31,836 nucleotides of DNA, taken from assembly GCF_000003605.2 (NCBI RefSeq), contig NW_003134841.1, positions 211,179 through 243,014 on the forward strand, in the 5' to 3' direction. Source of the DNA: Saccoglossus kowalevskii (lineage: Eukaryota > Hemichordata > Enteropneusta > Harrimaniidae). Within the stretch, counting starts at the first letter, position 1; every line of letters starts with the position of its first letter. The notes under the pieces were generated by a model. The model was not told where the DNA came from. It was given only the letters and a program-made list of their open reading frames with translations, and did no database searches. Below, piece after piece: positions 26,617-31,836 of the stretch. The position numbers and the translations under genes were made by a program.

Positions 26617-26918
26617 AACTGCAGCTAACTAATTTCACGCAATTGTGATGTTTGTTTTAAGTGTACATCACATGGAATACTACGATTGAGAGAACTTGGT
26701 GTATGTTGAGTTTTATAAACCCTGAAGGGCTCTTGGAAGACCCCCCCCCACGCAGTAAAATTAGCGATTGCCATGGAGGCGCAACCATCAACATCGAAAT
26801 ACACTGTGACGTCATATTTTTTTATGATAACAACTGTGGCTCCCCTGATCAGCACAGACTTGTGATCTGCTGTGATAACATTGCTCATAAGTTGCTTCAT
26901 TAACAAGAACACATATAT

Positions 26919-27460
26919 CAGGGCCGTAGCTAGCTTTTTTCACTAGGGGGGCAGCAATGTATTTTTTATAAAATGCGTATAAATGTATAAAGGCGTAGAG
27001 GCTGGGGGGTATATCTATCTATTTTTAACAATAATATCATCTTGATATATTTTATGAATATATACAAAACACGGGATATTACAGTATGAACTTTAATACC
27101 TGAAACACTTTTGTTCTATCTTCATATATAAGCAACATTAATGTACAGGACTGATTAATACAATTGATAGTTGTACAATACACAGTTTATGTTTACAACT
27201 TTGGCAATAGCATATTAATTTATCTCCAGTTAGCTTTCCTCGAATAAATCACTTCTGGGGAAGAAATGATGTCTTTGTCTCGGTGTACTAGTAACATTGC
27301 AAGAGCACTGAGTCTGTCTTGAGCCATGCTAGATCGTGTCCATAACTTCACCCGCCGAAGTGCAGACACAGAACGTCTCGGGAAGAACGTTCACAGGTGT
27401 TGTAAAGAATATTGTGTGAATTCTGTGGGTGGCTGGGAAATATTTGACATCATAAACAGC
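26919..27460 (-). pseudogene. hAT-family transposase C-terminus, frameshifted remnant
   Basis: Minus strand 27390-27220 reads SVSALRRVKLWTRSSMAQDR and then LSALAMLLVHRDKDI, ending in a taa stop. This is the hAT C-terminal dimerisation motif (S.LRR.K..LRSTM...RL..LALL.IHRD). The preceding part, DVKYFPATHRIHTIFFTTPV (about 27455-27376), is the expected upstream block but in another frame, so the copy is broken between them. At 26919-26934 cagggccgtagctagc resembles a hAT terminal repeat, about 285 bases beyond the stop. The matching far end and an 8-bp target duplication were not found. Confidence 0.75.
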
Positions 27461-27496
27461 AACGGCCTTGTATATGTAAACGGCCTTGTATATGTA
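27461..27496. repeat. 18-bp tandem duplication
   Basis: aacggccttgtatatgta occurs twice without spacer, at the upstream edge of the hAT remnant. It explains the repeated GLVYV in a spurious plus-strand ORF. Confidence 0.9.
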
Positions 27497-27776
27497 TATT
27501 TAATAACAACGGCGAACAACGCCGTAATTTTATCTTCGAGTACGAACGACCGGTTCTTGCCAACTTGAACCAGTCACTGCCCTAGCGCACCCGCGGACGT
27601 ACTACTTTGGTTTCACCATGACAACGACGTAAACAGATCGATCCAACGTTTCATCATTCTGACTGTGTGACAGTTTGTGTGGTTATTTTATATTAACATA
27701 TATAACTTACTGAATTTATTAATATGGCTAACATTTCTTTAGTTTGTTTTTGTCTAAATTGTATGTTTGGATAAAA

Positions 27777-27938
27777 ATGTCGTTGGGCATACCAGAGGGT
27801 ATTTTGACAGGATACAACGAAATTCTCATTGAAAAAATAACTCCCGCTACTGAGGAAGAAATAAATGAATGCCAACTAATAAATAATACTTTTGATTTGT
27901 TTAGAACTCGAAGATATTTCTTTTCCGGTAGTATGTAA
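27777..27938 (+). CDS. Unidentified 53-codon ORF
   Basis: ATG at 27777 opens MSLGIPEGILTGYNEILIEK, then an acidic ITPATEEEINECQLIN and a basic end with RTRRYFF, stop at 27936. The composition is less biased than the surrounding AT-rich DNA, and acidic-helical followed by basic residues is protein-like. gtagta near the end (at 27928) could be a weak donor, making this a first exon. No family recognised. An upstream in-frame ATG at 27762 is possible. Confidence 0.25.
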   Translation: MSLGIPEGILTGYNEILIEKITPATEEEINECQLINNTFDLFRTRRYFFSGSM

Positions 27939-30201
27939 CTCAAAAGAGCCCATGTCTACTATATTACTAACAGTTGTCTCGTTTTTCTTTACTTGAATAA
28001 TTCAATATATAAATGAATGAAAGAATAAATAAAGTAAACTTTATAATTAAGTTAAGGGTCATTTAACGCAATTATTAAAAAAATGTAGGCTAAGTACGAG
28101 GTGAACAGTAAGAAGGAGTACATGGTAAAAACAAAGACGTTTTTCTCTGTAAGCGCCGTAGAGGGCGTTATTTGTTTCAGGTGAGTTAAAATTCTCATAA
28201 TTAGTACAGCAATAATTCACAGACACTGAATAAATAAATAAATTACTGACTTTTTTGTTGCATATTTTTGTTGAGAGAATTTGATAAATCAGAAGGTGGT
28301 ACACATTTTTAGTTCATATCTTCTCGATTACCAGAAATATAATAGCCTCCATCGCTTGCCAAATCGTTGTGTACATGATGATAATCCAGTTACCTAAGAA
28401 ACTGAAAACATGTTATTGATGGTAAAGACCATGTCTGTCACATGCGGATATAAACTAAGACCGAAGTCTCGGTGTAAGGATGTAGGCATGCAGAGAAAGA
28501 AGACATGCATCACCAAGGTAACTATTTGAACACGCAGTAAACACTAGTAGTGAGTAATAAACATCAGGTAGTCACGGCAACCTATTCGTGTCAACAGAAC
28601 AAACATTACGTGAGAATGTTATATAGTTTATCTTCTTAAATCACATTATTTTTTTAACTGTGAAAAAAATAAAAATCAACAATTGTAAATTAAAAAGAGT
28701 CATTCCATTGTTTAATTCTGTTATTTCAAAAATTATACATACATGTACAAGAAAAATTGAAATGTGAATAGAAACTAAAAGTGTGCGTGTCCTTTTTGAA
28801 AAAAAATGGAAATTGTTTGGCATATGTTTTCCTGCACTGGGAAATGGAACGTTTCCATATGGAAGATTCCTTCAACATCAAATGCAACACAAAAATACAC
28901 ACTTTTGGATATTCTGCACGACCAAAGCAAAGACCATTCATGATACTATTTATTAGAATTGGACTGGGTCCATAATTTTTCTTTACTTTAAGAAATAATA
29001 ATACGTATTTTCATTAAACGTGAGTTATTTCTTCCAATTTGTCGCAAGAGCCTGAATCTTCATCAAGTCGGATCGAGAAAGATTGTTAAGACTCCCTAAG
29101 TGAACGCGTATTACACAAAGCTCCCCAGCTAGGTATACTTATTCTTTTATCCGACACGGCTTTGTACGTTGATCTGGTCTGCAGGTCGCAGTTGGCGAGG
29201 AATTTGACGACGGAGAGGAATATACATATAAACGAACAATATATGTACTGGCTTCTATATTCGTCTGCAACTGAAACCAATGACGTGCACAGAAACGCGT
29301 GGAAACGAGTCTCGAATACTAGTAATGTACGTACGTTCAAACATACATTGACTTAGCACACATTGGGGTGACGAACTCGATGAACGGTTCAGTTTTACTT
29401 AAAAAATGGCACAGCAATAACGCGGCAGTATATTAAACCGTTGTCATGGTGATCTCTATACTCTGTGCACACGTGGTAGCTTCAGTCTGATCTAATTGTT
29501 TTATATCAAAAAGTACATTTTCAGTGATAGTTTCGCTTGACTGTAACAAACATGTCCGATCACTCAGTGTCACCCCTTCCGTGTCAAAATACAGCACTAG
29601 TAGAACATTATTATCGATTCGCAGTCACACAATCACGGCTCTCATAATGTGATCAGGGTATTTACATAATGCCGCTACATTTAGTACATGTAGGTATTAC
29701 CAGAGATTACTATTAATACCGGTAGTAATACTAGTATGTCTTTATAAACCGTGTTCTATTTATAAATCTGGATGCCGGCTATAAGATCATAGTGTGCATA
29801 TTTGACAGGGCGAATCTGTGACCCAACAATGTCTGATTGGAAAAAAGTTACTTTAGTAACATACAATTATATTGGGGAGTGCTGGAGGATAGGGTTATAG
29901 TTAGGGGTAAATAAAAGTATTATGCAGCTACCAAATTCAAACGACAGTATAAAAACTCTTTTAAAACTGTAAATATCAAAGTAAGTTTAGGTTTTTATTT
30001 TTCACTTAAATCTGAATCATGTGAATTCTAAAATCAAGAAAGAGTTATTAATTAATTAATTGGTGACAGCCATGTGGCGGGTAGTGGATGGGGTTGGCTA
30101 TGGTGGTAAGGTTGAGTGGGGAGGTTGTGCTGGGTACGTGGCAGTTAACACATGATCTACCCAAACAACGTCTCATCACACTTTTCATTTTTCATGTACA
30201 G
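27939..30201. other. Intergenic stretch without recognisable genes
   Basis: AT-rich to about 29040. More mixed composition with CpGs follows at 29100-29350, where overlapping ORFs on both strands show no domain. taccggtagtaatactagta (29718-29737) is typical local low-complexity sequence. A possible donor ggtggtaagg near 30101 could end a non-coding leader exon of the gene at 30202. Confidence 0.5.
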
Positions 30202-30440
30202 GGCACACTATGTTGCGTGACATGAATCTACGTCGTAGAGTGCTAGGAATAATGAATACAAGAGTCCGAACTCGACATTACTTATCTCGGTTTTGTGTTG
30301 CTGCCTTGAGCATATTCGTTCTGCTATTTCTTTTCGAGTATGCGAGTGACAGCAAGTTGAAGACAAGTGATAGGTACGCCGTTAATAATATGAACAAACT
30401 GATGGGAAATGTCGCAAGGAAACTAGATTTGCACAAGCAG
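30202..30440 (+). CDS. First coding exon of a type II membrane protein (unidentified)
   Basis: Acceptor tttttcatgtacag ends at 30201, so a non-coding leader exon probably lies upstream. ATG at 30210 gives 77 codons to a strong donor (cag|gtaagt) in phase 0. The protein starts with a very basic head (MLRDMNLRRRVLGI, then RVRTRH), then a hydrophobic helix near residues 28-44 (FCVAALSIFVLLFLFEY), then a polar stem (SDSKLKTSDRY). A basic short cytoplasmic head, signal anchor and stem are the layout of Golgi glycosyltransferases and sulfotransferases, and that is the best guess at class. The catalytic part is not in the window, so no family is assigned. Confidence 0.7.
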
Positions 30441-31699
30441 GTAAGTTGGTGACTGCATACATATGTATCTACAGTTGAATATTTCACATAGTTATGTTAA
30501 GTGGGCTATTATCAATTCATGCATGATTTATACAAACATTCTGGTACTCTAGCGATGGGGATGATAAATTCATATTTACTTTCAATGTAATTTTATTCAT
30601 TATTTTTGACATCAATTTAATATTTGAAATTAGGGGTCACGCATAAGACCTATTCATGATGCACATTATTTACCAGCTATTTACATGACAGCATACCATC
30701 TGACCTACAGTAGATGGGATGTTTTGAAGCATGTTGTCCAAACAGTGACAATTCTCTATTTGTATATAAACTAATTAGCTAAATCTTTCCACATATTTTT
30801 TTTTTTTTTACTGATTAATGAAACTTTAGTTTAAATGATAATAATGTCCAAAAAAACAATAATTTTTCCATTGCATCTAAATGATGTATGCCGTTATGAA
30901 TCATAGTGACTATAGGACATTTAATATTGATTGAATGCATTAATTTGTAATATGATTTCAAATAAAATTTTAGTGATGAAGCCCACTATTTACAGATTTG
31001 TTCAAAATTAATCTGAAAATTATCCCCAGAAAAAAATCTTTTGGATGATTTTTTGACAATTTTTAAATAAAAAAACAAAACCCTGCACATATTTATTTTA
31101 GAAAACAAATTGACTTGAAGCCCTTTTTCTGGGCCTTGTTAAAGCAGGGGTGTCGTCACCCGCGTATACGTCAGATGGCCATAGCGTGTCATTGTTTACA
31201 AACAAGCGTCCACCCATGAGCCTTTGCGCTTCAAGCACGTGTTGTTCACGTCGGTTGGGACTCGCTTCCCGAGGTGCGCAGGTGAGACCCCTCTGCTTTA
31301 TTAAATTGTGCATATAAATGTTGCATCTGAATTTTGGTAGTTTGGCTCTCAAAGGTATAATGTTTCACACTAAGGAGGTTACAATGGATTGTAAGTGTTT
31401 TAACACATGCTGGATGAATGTAGGTCTTGGTGAAATTATAATACTGTAGAATACTTTGAATTTATTTTCACTATTTTTGCTGAAGGGATGATTCTATGAA
31501 AATGAAATCCAGCGAATACACCTTTTTTCCTATATTTCACATTAAACTCGTCAAAAATCAGTGAAAATAAATTCTATACAAAATGCCAAAAAAGCCTTTT
31601 CAGCGAAAATTAATTCCAGCGAAAATAAAGTATTCCACAGTATATGTAATATACAATATGTAATATCTAATATGTAATACAATATTTTTTGTCGGGCAG
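30441..31699 (+). other. Intron of the type II membrane protein gene
   Basis: AT-rich with a T-tract (30798-30810), a GC-richer patch (31140-31290) with an acgtca site, a cacgtg E-box (31237) and a donor-like cag|gtgaga (31281), and a MITE (31444-31640). The patch has no frame compatible with the flanking phase 0 from a credible acceptor, so it is not placed as a coding exon. Confidence 0.6.
31444..31640. mobile_element. MITE family C (197 bp, TA-flanked)
   Basis: Flanked by ta at 31442 and 31641. The left end ctgtagaatactttgaattt pairs imperfectly with the right end aaataaagtattccacag. Inner words gaaaatnaattcc and tttattttcac recur in both orientations. It sits 59 bases before an exon acceptor. 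Confidence 0.75.
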
Positions 31700-31836
31700 G
31701 ACGGTCGGTGTTCTATTCCTCATCTTGCTGGTCACAGTTACAATTCAGAGAATGTGTCTTGTCACCGAATCCATCCCATTAGAGGTTCCTGCCAGTTGGC
31801 TGATGAATTGTTTTTCAACTCACCATTGGAAACATG
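31700..31836 (+). CDS. Second coding exon of the type II membrane protein, partial
   Basis: Acceptor gtcgggcag at 31699. In the phase 0 required by the first exon it is open to the window edge, reading DGRCSIPHLAGHSYNSENVS and then CHRIHPIRGSCQLADELFFN. Three Cys in a lumenal position and an N-x-S site (NVS) fit an extracytoplasmic chain. Other frames contain stops, which supports the assignment. Runs off the right edge. Confidence 0.6.

Noticed and set aside
26625-26912. Overlapping ORFs on both strands (95 and 80 codons)
   Set aside because: They mirror each other, and the first minus-strand codon is gtg. No domain or splice context supports either strand.
27326-27568. 80-codon plus-strand ORF with GLVYVNGLVYV
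   Set aside because: It is antisense to the hAT remnant and includes the 18-bp tandem duplication.
31098-31352. 84-codon minus-strand ORF and a possible plus-strand exon ending cag|gtgaga at 31281
   Set aside because: The plus-strand phase does not fit the flanking phase 0 exons without a stop, and the minus-strand ORF has no recognisable domain. The GC-rich patch could be regulatory.

Overview
The window is eukaryotic nuclear DNA: AT-rich, intron-dominated, with U2-type splice sites (gt..ag) and many short non-autonomous DNA transposons. High protein similarity to the vertebrate homologue, many tacatgta-type microsatellites and the MITE load suggest a marine invertebrate, perhaps a deuterostome such as a hemichordate. 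That placement is inference; no species-diagnostic sequence was identified.

Left three quarters (about 138-23818, minus strand): the 5' part of one large gene, recognised exon by exon as BLTP1 (KIAA1109 / tweek / LPD-3 / Csf1 family), a bridge-like lipid transfer protein of membrane contact sites. Nineteen coding exons (about 981 codons) were placed, from the ATG at 23818 to a donor at 138. The gene runs off the left edge; the vertebrate protein is about 5000 residues, so only about the first fifth is here. Reading phase is preserved at every junction except exon 17/18, which is off by one base.

The BLTP1 introns hold most of the other content: an 11-unit, 79-bp tandem array with tRNA-like boxes and back-to-back hairpins (443-1299); three copies of one TA-flanked MITE family; a different TA-flanked MITE; a Harbinger-like and a TTAA-flanked element; two CTCF-like motifs; and a plus-strand ZAD-like zinc-binding coding fragment beside an 832-bp N gap. 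The gap flanks are an identical 87-bp sequence, so the gap may be an assembly artefact.

Right quarter (about 24000-31836): the probable BLTP1 promoter/5' leader, then an intergenic stretch with a poly-G/hairpin structure, two unassigned small plus-strand ORFs and a broken hAT transposase remnant. At 30202-31836 are the first two coding exons of a plus-strand gene for a type II (signal-anchor) membrane protein of unidentified family, running off the right edge. No rRNA, functional tRNA or CRISPR array was seen.
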